Positions 45,682 through 56,629 of a DNA stretch of 64,000 nt are shown piece after piece. Origin of the DNA: Cladobotryum mycophilum (lineage: Eukaryota; Ascomycota; Sordariomycetes; Hypocreales; Hypocreaceae). The stretch is taken from positions 310,001 to 374,000 of the forward strand of contig JAVFKD010000002.1 in assembly GCA_036429605.1 (NCBI GenBank). The letters are read 5' to 3'. The notes under the pieces are model-generated. The model did not search any database, was not told the origin of the DNA, and saw only the letters and a list, made by a program, of their open reading frames with translations. Made by a program: the position numbers and the translations under genes. The stretch's first letter is position 1; every line of letters starts with the position of its first letter.

Positions 45682-47702
45682 ACTTGTAGAACAGAGACGG
45701 GCATGGGTATGCTTTAAGTTTGAGCAATTCTTAGATCGGCAACGCAGGTAATCTTCACGCAAGACCAGGTCGGATGGCGCTCAGAAAAGACACAAGCAAC
45801 GAGGAGTGAAATGAGTGGCCGTTTCTAGCGTCCGGTATGGCTCGAATCTACTTGTATATGAAGACTCGCGTGTCTCAAGTGTACATGCACCATCCGGCTC
45901 TTGGCTAGGACCACTGAGCACTGGTGATGTAGCCAGCTGGGAAGATACGTAGATATGATGCCATGTCTCTCCGAGATTGGGCGTCCGAATATACTTGCTT
46001 CGTACGCACGCACGCATGTGTTGACAGAAAGGGTTGCAACACGGTACGCTCAAGCGACTCTGATCTACAGCCAGATGGGCGGGATTGCTGCTAGGGGGTA
46101 TGCTGGGCAACTGGAAAAAGCATGTAAGTTGACAGGCTTAACAAGGGACAGGGAAATTACTTGCCGCTAGGGGGTGCTTCCGTTGTTTCCAGAACAGTTT
46201 TTTTCTTTTGTTGCTCTGTCTCTACCGCTTTTATTGATCTCACTTCTTCCATCATGGCTAGAAGTCCCATGAGCTTTTGCGATTTCTTTTCTCGCCCATT
46301 GGCTCATAAGACTAGATGTTCTTTAGCCTCCCAACCCAAGAGGGTTGTGGGTGCGGATGGCGTCGAAGTACATACAAACTTACCACGGCTCAGTCCAGCC
46401 TGTAAGCATACATTCATTCCATATCCCAACCCTAAAAGAGATCGACTGCCAGATAAACCATCACTCATAGTGCGCTATTGCTTGGATATTTGCAGACTAG
46501 TCCTCACTGCGAAGCAACACAACCTGTAGAGCGGTACCGACGAGAGCACGACGCCATTCTTGCGGCTGGCTGGACCGTCAAATCCATGTTTCTTCCTCTG
46601 GGCGGCCGCATCACATTTCACCGCAGGTCTGAGCCTCGATTTAGACACCGAACGGAAAGCATGACGATGCAAAAGGGACTTTGTACGGAGTACGGAGTAT
46701 AAGCTCGGACAACTACAAGCGGAAATTCCTGCCCTTAGAGTAGAACATAATCCAAGACGATGAGACATGTCCCAGACCTGATGAGAGATTCAAGTTTGAT
46801 CCCAAAAATTACCAAAACAAGAATACCGATCAAAGACAGTCAGATTAATAGTGTAAGCATTGTCTAGCAGGTGAAGGACGATTGTGGTGATGGGATAGTT
46901 GTGTTCCAAGCCCAGACTCGAGCAAAATGCAGCTGATATTAGACAAGCAAATACAAACCCAGGCTGGCATTGTGATTAGGGACTTTCAGCTGCCCAGAGA
47001 CCGCCGGACCATCGCCAAGATCTTGATTGGACAAGTTTTACCTCACAGACCCTTCGAAAGTTCCCCTCGCGGCGAAGCTTGGCCGGCACTCGTCCTGCAG
47101 GTTGATGTACCCCCCAGGGCGTGGGAAAAGAAAACCACCAAGCCAGAACGCCCCGCAGATAGCAAAGAACACCAACACGGAGTAGACACGCAGGAGAAAC
47201 CAGGGAAATCGAGGGGAAACACCAGAAATCGAAAGCTCTTGACCCGCATTCTATCCCGGTTCGATCTCGATTTGCTTGGTTGGGTGCCGAATCTCGGTTA
47301 GGAGAAACATTCAGTCCCACCCTAACTGTTTCAATTACGTGGAGCGGAACAGGTCGATGAAGATGAGCTGAGATGGAGTTGTAGGCCGTACTCCGTCTTA
47401 CTCGTTGAGGCGTGATCGTGCCGTCGTGCTATTAGTGGTACCAAGTCGCGATGCTAGAGGGGCGAGTTGTCTGAGACACTCTAAGAAGCTGCGGTTTTCT
47501 CACCGGATAACGAGACAGGCAACAGATGTCAAAGTGTCAGTGTCGCACCCGGCTCGTCTGTCCCAAGTCAACGTTCAAGGGATAACTTATGTCTATACGC
47601 AGTAACATAAGACACACAGCCCGACTCTTTTGCATCTATTCAGTAATTACAGATTGGATGAGCCAGCCTAGACAGTTTCTAGAAATCCGAAACGCACAGA
47701 CC
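45682..47702. other. Intergenic region, nothing recognised
   Basis: About 2 kb. Frames of up to 124 codons (for example 46161-46529 and 46927-47301) have no recognisable motif or homology that I can name. No repeats of note. Confidence 0.5.
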
Positions 47703-49655
47703 ATGGCAGCAACAGAGATGTACAAGTTCCCCAACGACCCTCTTCTGGCCAAGTTGCTCATCGCACTTCAGACGTCATCATTATCGATGTTGTTGGTTTC
47801 GAGAAAACTTACCAGGAGCTTCTCGGTGATATACTGAAGGCTCGCAGCCTTGTCCTCGACAAGTTGCCGCGCTCGGCGTTGAACGATCGAGATGTTTTGA
47901 GTGGGGGTTCTCAATACGTAGCCATTCTAGCACAGAGCGGCTATGAGTTCATCGTTGCTTTCCTCGCAGTACGGGCTTTGGGCGGTGCCGCAGTTCCCCT
48001 GGGTGAGTCGCTCCATGGCCATAAGAGTCAGGGAGATGAAGAAGTAGAAGTAGAAGAAGAAGAAAGCTGAGCAGCAGGTATCAATCAACCTCTGGTATCC
48101 ACCCTGAAGAAGCACATTATTTCCTCTCCAAGGCAAAAGCTACCTGCATCCTTGCTAGCCAAAGTCTCATGGACAAGGCTCTGAAGATCTCTGCATAAAT
48201 TAAAGAGCACGAGGATTCAGACACTATAACACCATCTCCAGTATCTAGCGATGCGAAGCCCCCAGGGAGCCTCGACGTTCAGATTGACGAGACCCTAGAG
48301 ATGGACCCAGCCAGGCCAGGAATTGTACTTTTTCACGTTAGGGTCCACCGGATAACCTAAAGGGGTGGTCCTCCCAAAACGGTGCTTTGCATCCGACCCG
48401 TGGGCACAACCGAATGCCGCTTCCCTCAACGTTCGCTCAGGCCATTGGATGGGCGGTATCGCAAGCCTAATACGGCCTGTACTGGCGGGCCGAAAGGTCT
48501 ACTGCATTGGAGAGAATGCTAGTCTAAATACTGTACTAGAAACATTCATGAATCATCGTATCACCACCACCGCTTTTACTCCAACCTTGTGGCGACAGAT
48601 GATGGAATTGATGACTGGCGAAACCGTAGAATTGTCCACAGAGGTTATGGACAAGTACTCCCCCATTTTAGGCATTTGAATCAGTTCGCCTTTCACGCTG
48701 CGCCTATTGAACCGTCGGTGGTGAAGTTCTGGGCCAGCATCGCGGGAATGCAACTGTCAAATTGCTACGGCTCAACGGAGATGGGAGGCATTGTGTGTAG
48801 GGGGAACACGAAGATGATTGTGAGCGTAGAACCGGGCCATTTAACTATGCACCAACGGCTCGTTAACGCTGTTGCGGGGATCCATTGGCAGCCCCTTGCA
48901 CCATTGTGCACTGAAACTATCAGAAGGGGACCACGGCGAGATGCTTGTGAAGAGCCCAAATATGCTCACTCAGTGTGTGACCCAGTAGATGGACATGATG
49001 TAGCTGTGGAAACTGACAAATATTATCTCAATAGTTATCTTGATGACGAGGAAAAGTCTCGCGAGACATTTGACGAAGAAGGGTAGTTCAAGACTGGAGA
49101 CACCGCCGTGTTGAAGGACGGCGAATACATATTTACTGGCCGAGCAAATGCTGACTGTAATTCTTTCCCCTCGATCGTGTACTCATCGCCGCAATGAACT
49201 AATGTCGTACGCAGTCGACTTTTTCCGATCCTTTCGAATCCCGGCACTGATCGTGGAGAGAAGCTTGATGGATCTGCCATACATCTCCGAGGCATGCGTC
49301 CTCGGCGTTCCATACTATGAGGCAAAGAACCTTTGCGGAGCCGTTGTCCGACTCAAAGGCGGTTACGCAGCCGCGGACTAAATCAATCTGGCCAAAATCA
49401 GATCCGACCTCCACGAGAGCTTACCCACATCGATGCAGCCCGTTGTCCTCCGAATCCTGCAGGACGGGGAAGCGCTGCCGCTTACATCGACAGACAAGCT
49501 CATCAAGAAGCAAATTGCGAAGGACTTTTTGGAACGACTGACTCATTCCAGGTTGACGACGTTCCTCCGGGGGTGGAATATTGCGGCAGTGAGCTGAAAA
49601 TCGTCCCTGGGGAGTTCAAGCCATGGGATTGGGGCGGATTGCAGCGGTCTTGAGA
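47703..49655 (+). pseudogene. AMP-binding acyl-CoA ligase (4CL/ACSF3-like) pseudogene
   Basis: Pieces of an adenylate-forming ligase appear in order but in shifting frames. These include MAATEMYKFPNDPLLAKLL; VGFEKTYQELL; GGSQYVAILAQSGYEFIVAF; HPEEAHYFLSKAKATCILA; the P-loop TLGSTG-stop-PKGVVLP; SGHWMGGIASLIRPVLAG; QLSNCYGSTEMGG; YFTGRANAD-like text; and the C-terminal LTSTDKLIKKQIAKDF. In-frame TAA codons lie at about 48197-48199, inside the AMP-binding P-loop (about 48350), and at 49379-49381 after GGYAAAD. There is also at least one early frameshift near 47770. These several independent lesions rule out a single sequencing error. The ancestor would have activated a carboxylic acid as CoA thioester, possibly a starter unit in this accessory island. 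Confidence 0.8.
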
Positions 49656-50427
49656 TGGTGCAATGGCATCCATGGATGATCAATGCACGTCCGTATGCTA
49701 CTTTGAGTAATGAAGTCAAAAGCCCAAACCTTGAGGCGAATTTAGAGATATAGGATCTAGGAATAGATATAGTGTCCATGGATCTAGACGACATGCTATG
49801 CAAATTGCATGTGACTGTTCATTATCCTGTCCGAGGTGAGATTTCCATCTTACGGCGCCATGCTTGAGGATCTCCAGATGAACTTTCACCACTAGAAGTG
49901 GACTAGAAATCTGTTGATCTAGGAGTACGGGCATGTCTCCCCCACCCCCCAGGGGGTGAAAAACAAATACTACAATGTTGAACATGGTAAACAGATTTGT
50001 GCTATCATGTCTCTTGGGTTCTGATTTTTCTGTCTGTTTCTCTTGTATCTGTCCATTTCCCGAGTGTTATTAATTGCTAGGTACCTTACCATAGGCTCTG
50101 ATTCGGTGTTTTCGTTTCTCCCGCGTGCCCCCTAGGGGTAAGAGACACGAATCGGCATCACAAAACTAGCAACTATCCATGGAGGCTATTTGAGTCAATC
50201 GATTTAAACAAATGTCATGTTAATGATCGACTATTCAACTATTGAGAGAGATACTAATGATTGTCATATGATCCAAGCTAAATGAGCGATGGCTTGGATA
50301 AACTGACTTACAACATCCACGTCCTTGTCCTACCTTGGCCAAGGCCCTTCCCTCGAGTTGGTCAATCGTGATGCTGAGTGATACCAAAAAGGTGACCCTT
50401 CATTCGCCTGATGGCCATTGAAGTCGG
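49656..50427. other. Intergenic spacer
   Basis: About 770 bp, A/T-rich, no recognisable coding sequence. Confidence 0.5.
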
Positions 50428-50990
50428 ATCATCATCATTGTTTACCAATAGGCAGAGGGGTGTAGTCACCATAGCTAAGAGACAGCATAACAGGCTTATG
50501 ACCTGGTGGTAAAGTGCCATGTCCAGGAAATGGACTGAGTAGTTGCTCTCCTGCAAACTCCCTCAACGTATCGGTGCCTTTCCAGACCGATATTTTGGTT
50601 TCTAGGAAGTCTTCATTTGGCAAAATGCCACCTTCAAGCCCTACAAATCTCCAGCTTATATGGTCTTTCAGATAGTCTTCAATTCTACGAACATCGTGAG
50701 CTGCGGAACCGTTGCTAATATATTGCAGAAGTTAGAAGGTGAGAGGGACGTGGCCCTGCGACAAGGCTTTAGCTGCCGCTTGGGATGTGCAGTTTCACAT
50801 CCAGGCTTGTCTTCATCGGCCATTTTCTTGCCGAGGTAGAACTCAATCCAGTACGAAGTGTCCGTGAGGGCATACTGATCGTATACGATCTGAGCCTAAT
50901 CTACCGAAGATCCGAACAATCGCATATACACACTCTCAGACTGTCTGGAGTTGATGCTCAGACCTTCCCCGCCACCCCTTGCCTGGTTTA
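50428..50990 (-). pseudogene. Gene remnant of unknown family
   Basis: The minus strand has an open stretch of roughly 95 codons from about 50720 to a TGA near 50438. Its composition is clearly protein-like (DVRRIEDYLKDHISWRF, GGILPNEDFLETKISVW, LLSPFPGHGTLPPG). Upstream, in another frame, a further plausible piece reads VYDQYALTDTSYWIEFYLG. Frames shift between the two, and I find no start codon with good context. I do not recognise the family. Confidence 0.4.
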
Positions 50991-50999
50991 AATCGAGGC

Positions 51000-52682
51000 T
51001 CTGCGTGGCCACCCGTGTGGAGATATACGTGAACTATCTGCAAGAAACCCCTTCAATCGCACTCTTGTTTCGGTGATTGATTCCAACGACCATTCGTATT
51101 ATGGCACCACCTCATGCATTGATATACAACGTCCGTGCGGGGGAAATGGAGTAACTGCCTGCGTTAGGTATGCCGAAGTTATTTGCATGCCTACATGCAA
51201 TAACCCAGAAGTCTAGACCACCCAGTTCCATAGTAACGTGTCCGACGTGGGGGGTGGAGACACGTCAGTTTGAAGCTGTTCAACCGCATTCACCAGGGTC
51301 GACTCGCGACGTCCCACGACTACCACCACCTATGCTCATACAGCTGTTGCAACATGTGGGCCTCCCCATGTGTGCGATGTTGTGTCGAGGATACGAGACG
51401 AGGACTTGGAGGCTGTCGAATTTGCCAAACCTCCTCCCTCCTCCGCTTAGGTCGGGTGCATTGATAAGGAAAATGACCAGGTCGGGGATTTGGCTAATTC
51501 GGCAGCCCCCAGGTATTCATAAATGCAAGTGAGTGGGCAAGGGTGGCATATCTATCTAGTTTAATGTACATGTCGACACACGTCGACGAATGCCGCAGTT
51601 TAAATTCACTTTGTCCTATGACCCCTTAAAACTCTCAAGACCTCATTCGACATGCAGAAGTTGAGCAAAGCCTGTTTTGGTAACTCTGAAAGTCTATGTC
51701 CAGTTCCTAAGCTAGAAGTAAGGCTGTGAGAGTTGCTGCCGGCTATCGGCAGAGCAGAAAACAAGTCCATCTGGTTAGAGTTGCGACGAACGCGGTATAG
51801 AATCCTTCCTTCTTCCATGCATGGGAGCCCAACAGCCGCCATAATTTCTACTACTCGGTTCTGTGACCGAATGTCAGTTTTAATTGGACAAAAGTCGTGG
51901 AGACCCTTCACATCCCTGCTCCTTTAATAAGGGGTAGACGTGTGGTGTCATCCGGAAGTGGGGCTGCATAAAGATTGAATTATAATTTATGTACAGCTCA
52001 TTACATAGTTGAGAGTTTTATGCCCTAATTAGGTCATATCCTTAACATCGTCGACAGTTGGTTCACTTGTTGCGGTTTCTGAGTACATTAGCCACGAGGG
52101 AGAGTGCAAGCTGTCTCGTGATGGATACTTGAGAATGACTTGAGCCCACCGCCCACGAATCGTCCCGCCATGAACGCACATGTTTAGATACAAGTGGTAT
52201 TACATAAGATATACGGAGGACTAAATCTAGCATGCGTCCCCACATCTCTTACGGTGAGTTGAGTAATCCCTCGTCCTCTGTAAAGTCTAAGCGATCCCCC
52301 CTCCCCATCAAATCGCAGAATCCCTGCTCCCTCATCCAGTAATAGTGCGTCTAAAGATTGAACTTGAGAGTTTCCACCGGCAATGGTATCCTACTGGAAT
52401 TGATAGGTGGTTTCTGCACCTCATCAAAGACCCCGGCGGCCAAGGCTCGCTTCAGGAGTGTCGAGCCAATATGATCAAAGCAACGCGTCAGGCGGTCAAA
52501 ACTTTCTTTTTTACTTCTTCTTGGTATAAATAAAAAGCCACTGAACACTGTCATCTGCTTTCCCGTCGCGCCGCCTCAAGATTCGCACATTGATGAGACT
52601 TGTTGTTTGTTCAGGTCCCGCATCCACAAGTTTTACCTTAAAGGAAACGAAAGAAAAAGGAAGAGAGAAAGACCTTGGAAAC
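51000..52682. other. Intergenic region, nothing recognised
   Basis: About 1.7 kb with only short, unremarkable frames on both strands. Confidence 0.5.
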
Positions 52683-53393
52683 ATGACGTCTATGAATATT
52701 TACTTCAAAGTCAACGGCGGCGACCCCGAGACTGACAGTCTCGCTACCTTGGTAGAGGATTCACAATCACTACACAGAGAACTGGCTTGGACCGCTATTG
52801 ACGGGAGTCTTGCCCCTCCCCCGCCCTACGATGCCCACGACATGAACAGGATGACCATTCAGAGCTACCAGCCTCTGTCTGGCGGCCAGATGGAACAGCT
52901 AAGGTCATTCGGCGTCCAGTTTGGAGAGCGCTTGTCTGATAACACATGGTCGTGCCATGTCGACCCTCGTGATCTGGCCATTGTCCAGAACCAGTATTAC
53001 ATCCAAGTCGTGGACAGATTCCCACCGCAACAGAAGACGTCGCCAAAAGACAAACGCGTGAGCATTTCAAATGAGATCAGGGGCTTCACAATCGATATCA
53101 AGCTCCGTAATGGAACAGACGAGGCAGCCGCCGAGACCATGCAGAAGATCAGTGCGCGGTTCGGGATCCCAGCTGCAAGTATGTCAATGGAGAAGAGTAA
53201 CACCATTACAGCAACAAATGTCTATATAGTTAAGTTTCTGGGAATCGCCATGCTTGAGAACGTTGCAAGCATACAACGGGTCTCCAGCTGGCATTCGCAC
53301 AACAACGTCACAAAGGATGCCCCCAGCGTCGACGTCCGGAAGCATCATCATAATCATCACCATCATCATTATCCTCATCTCAAACGCCGGTAG
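52683..53393 (+). CDS. Hypothetical protein with propeptide-like segment and His-rich tail
   Basis: Open frame of 236 residues from ATG 52683 (MTSMNIYFKVNGGDPETDS). An upstream in-frame ATG at 52590 is less likely because its first 31 residues look untypical. Residues about 80-125 (LRSFGVQFGERLSDNTWSCH then DRFPPQQKT) resemble the beta-alpha-beta pattern of peptidase-inhibitor I9/subtilase propeptides. A second such segment may follow (IRGFTIDIKLRNGT to VASIQRVSSW). No protease catalytic motif is visible downstream. The frame ends in a tail of histidines and lysines encoded by a CAT-rich microsatellite (about 53344-53375), beyond which coding potential is doubtful. It may be an intact orphan gene or the 5' half of a longer gene cut short by repeat expansion. 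Confidence 0.45.
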   Translation: MTSMNIYFKVNGGDPETDSLATLVEDSQSLHRELAWTAIDGSLAPPPPYDAHDMNRMTIQSYQPLSGGQMEQLRSFGVQFGERLSDNTWSCHVDPRDLAIVQNQYYIQVVDRFPPQQKTSPKDKRVSISNEIRGFTIDIKLRNGTDEAAAETMQKISARFGIPAASMSMEKSNTITATNVYIVKFLGIAMLENVASIQRVSSWHSHNNVTKDAPSVDVRKHHHNHHHHHYPHLKRR

Positions 53394-54632
53394 ATTCGAC
53401 CGACGAGAAATTGAAGCTGTAAATTTGACGGCTACGATGGTTTTTGTGGACATGCCGGGCCTGTTCGATTCAAATCCGTTCCAGCTCCATGGCAATACGT
53501 GGCGGAAGATGGGCAAACACATACTCTGCATGGCAACACACCAATCCATCCGGCAGACGAGCAGAAATCTCATGGCTCGATTAATAATATCGAGCGAATC
53601 TTCCATGGAGAACTTATCTGCCAAAGCCACTGCCACTTTCAAAGGAGCGAAAGGCTACACTCTACATCCAAACGCAAACGGAGTCCTGTCTGCGGTTGTT
53701 TAGGCAGTGGATGGCTGATTCATAGCCGTCAACAGTCAGAAGGACAAGTTGACATTGGTAGTGGGAGAGAAGCACAAAATAAAGGTGCCAAACATGGTCT
53801 AATTATGTAGTACTTTATCACTGTACTTTAGCTATTTGCGTATTCCTCAAATGTAATTGTCTTGTCTGCATTTGTTCCGTCATCCATGCCTTTGCGAAGC
53901 GGTCATCATCACATTGCCCTTGGATTCATCACAAGAGTTGCCCACACACACGACGAACTCAACCGGCTCAATAGGACATTTCATCTGCTCCACATTCCCT
54001 CAACCCAACATCACCATGCAGTCAACCTACCCCCCAAGGCGCAAACATGTAGATGTGCAAGACATGTTTTCCATGAAGATTTATTGATCCCGCCATGAGT
54101 GACGGACGACTCCTTGCTCAAAACCACTTACTGATCATCGCCCCCGCGTTGCAACCGGGGGCATGGTGGGGATGTGAACTAGACCCCCGCTTTGGTGGTT
54201 GAAGGAAGTCTCTACCAGGCAGTTGGGAATAGCTTCAAATTTAAAAGTCCATATGCCTTATAAATGTTTCTAGTATGAATCAAGCGGTGACAAATAATGC
54301 CACTCGGCTCATTTCGACACCACCCGCAGGATCATAGAGTCCGGCTAATACGGAAGACGCCCGCATACGGCAATTACCCAAATAGGATTGAATGGTCGGC
54401 CAACATTGGTCGAGAACACAAGATGGAGGGTAATTCTGTTGGTTCGCATCTGATTCAAGCCCCGATAACACCCTATTTATGTAGATGGTATTCTGATAGA
54501 CCGGATATACATGTAGTGATTCATCCTCTGGCAGCATTCAGGCACATCCTATAAGTTCTTTAGAACCAACATCTCCACATCTCCTCATAAACAGCCCTTC
54601 ATTCTCATCATATACAAAACTTGTCGCTCACA
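53394..54632. other. Intergenic region, possible 3' remnant
   Basis: About 1.2 kb. A frame at 53410-53703 (TMVFVDMPGLFDSNPF onward) is open but unrecognised and might belong to the preceding gene. The remainder shows nothing. Confidence 0.4.
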
Positions 54633-55654
54633 ATGCCCTGGAATATCCGCACTCGCTTCGACTGCTACATTGAGCCATGGGAGCCTCTGTGGTATGCCCT
54701 ATGGGGTGCGTTGTCTCCATTCAATCAACATCCCTTACTAGATACCGAACCCTTTTTTTATAAAATGATGTGAACTTGAATGCGCATTGGCTAACACGTA
54801 TTTACAGCTCTGTATATGAGTGCCAGGTCAGTTATTAGCGAGGGCAGATATCTCACCCTGCTCAGTCCCCAAAAACTCAAGGACACGGAATTTTATCTCT
54901 GGTTCAAAGAACTGAGTCAGTCTCTAGGCGCTATTCATTCAGACCAGCTGCAAAAATTGCCATTCCTAACATTCCACAGATGACTCCTTCATCAACTTTG
55001 AGCGCACCCAGACGGCTGTCCCAAAGCTAGTCGCTCAATCCAGCGGGGTGGTGCTCGAGCTGGGTCCTGGTGCGGGAAATCAGCTCAGTCAATACAACAA
55101 AGATAAAGTGACCCGTATCATCGGTGTCGAGCCCAATCCTCATTTCGCCCCCGATATCGAGCAGCAAATACACAAGCAAGGGCTGGAAAACATTTACGAA
55201 CTGGTCATCGCTAGTGCAGAAGACAGTAAAGCCCTTGAGAGACATGGCATCGTCACAGAAAGCCTCGATACCGTTCTTAGCATTCAAGTTCTCTGTTCGG
55301 TGTCAGACCCCGAAAGTCTGGTAAAGGAACTGTATCGATTGCTCAAACCTGGAGGGAAATTCATCTTTTGGGAACACCATCGCAACTCAGATCGGCTCAG
55401 TAGCATTGTGCAGCGTAAGCAAAGCCTTTCATCATCGGGAAAAGAAAGCATTCACTGATTAAAAGCGTAGATCTTTGGAACCCACTTTGGAAGAGACTAA
55501 TTGGGGGTGCAATATGAATCGTGACATCAAGGGAATCATTGCCGCGGCGGGAGAATGGGAAAACGGCGACAGCATCGAGGGAGATGAGCTGCCTCAGAGT
55601 TTATTGCCGAGGGCATGGGGAGAGTTGGTCAAGGTCAGAAATGTGGGTGCATAA
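54633..55654 (+). CDS. Class I SAM-dependent methyltransferase (frameshift in last exon)
   Basis: Small-molecule methyltransferase of the METTL7/UbiE-like fungal type, about 266 residues. Exons: 54633-54705, 54808-54915, 54980-55414 and 55471-55654. Motif I is VVLELGPGAGNQLSQY, with the acidic end of beta-2 in IIGVEPNP. A YRLLKPGGKFIFWEHH motif precedes the last intron. The last exon reads LWNPLWKRLIGG and then hits TGA in its own frame. In the next frame the family-typical CNMNRDIKGIIAAAGEWEN continues to a stop at 55652-55654. The break is at a G5 run (55503-55507); a sixth G gives exactly 267 codons. As written the protein would lose about 45 C-terminal residues. Confidence 0.82.
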
Positions 55655-55870
55655 TGTTATGGGTCAAAAGATTCAGGGGCCTAGAAAAGGGGATGAATAC
55701 AACGAGCCTATATGTAGGCTTTTTTGTATTCTTCCTGCTATAAAATTGTAGTAGAGAATGGTAAATTGAACATAAGGTCCAGGTACAACAGATGATCAGA
55801 TAATCAGATCCAGTAGAGGCTATTTTCGTTTACATGGACCTCTACTGTTTACACATTGGTATGCATCCCT

Positions 55871-56629
55871 TTATGCGGTAAAAGCCTTGACCGCATCCAG
55901 CAGGATCTGGGCCGTCTCCTCCACCCTGCTCAACATGGGCGAATGGCTGCTATCAAGCTCCCTCACAGTCAAATCAGCTCCCTGGCTCTTGGCCATCTCG
56001 GCCATGGCAAACTGTGCCGGTGGCGGGAATGCCTTGTCCTCGGACGTGATAAGATACCAAACCGGGACGTCCTTCCATCCCGAGTAGACTTGCTCACCCT
56101 CTCCGATAAAGGGCTTCCAGGCCTGATTCTGGAGCTTCGAGACCCAGAGCTCGCCCTCTTCTTGGGGGAGATCGTGGTAGAATAGCTCCCTGGCATCGAC
56201 GATCAGGTCGGTGAAGCCGGTCTCCTCGTTCATATTCCAAATAGGGGGTGGCTTGCCGTCGAAGCCCTCCAAGAAGCCCATTCCAGTGATGACGAAGCCA
56301 GTGCCAATCAGGACAATTCCAACGACATGGCCATGGGTCTCATCCTGCTTGTCCTTGATGCTGAGGCCCTTGATGGCGCTAGATCCCAGAAGGCCGCCGT
56401 ATGAGTGTGCCACCACAACGACATTTCGTCCCTGCGTGGTCTCTGCCAGAATGAGCTCCCGGGTTGCGCTAACATCATCAGCAAGGGATGTGTTACGATC
56501 TCCCAGAGTCGATGGGAGAGTCATGGCGACACATTTATACTCTTGTGCCTCGAGCTTTGCAGAGATGGGACCCCAAGTTTCAGGCTTGTGCCATGCTCCG
56601 GGCACGAGAACAAAGGTAGGCTTAGACAT
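55871..56629 (-). CDS. Alpha/beta hydrolase (AB hydrolase-1/esterase type)
   Basis: Intronless gene for a soluble serine hydrolase of 252 residues, similar to plant salicylate/jasmonate-esterase-like and bacterial EstC-type enzymes. The text FVLVPGAWHKPETW is the oxyanion-hole strand. The nucleophile elbow is VVAHSYGGLLGS (G-x-S-x-G variant H-S-Y-G-G), the acid is probably in YLITSEDKAFPP, and the catalytic His is in DSSHSPMLS. I choose ATG 56629 (MSKPTFVLVPG) because the family starts there; the frame is open up to 56743. It is convergent with the methyltransferase gene, 216 bp away. The substrate is unknown. Confidence 0.88.
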   Translation of the reverse strand: MSKPTFVLVPGAWHKPETWGPISAKLEAQEYKCVAMTLPSTLGDRNTSLADDVSATRELILAETTQGRNVVVVAHSYGGLLGSSAIKGLSIKDKQDETHGHVVGIVLIGTGFVITGMGFLEGFDGKPPPIWNMNEETGFTDLIVDARELFYHDLPQEEGELWVSKLQNQAWKPFIGEGEQVYSGWKDVPVWYLITSEDKAFPPPAQFAMAEMAKSQGADLTVRELDSSHSPMLSRVEETAQILLDAVKAFTA

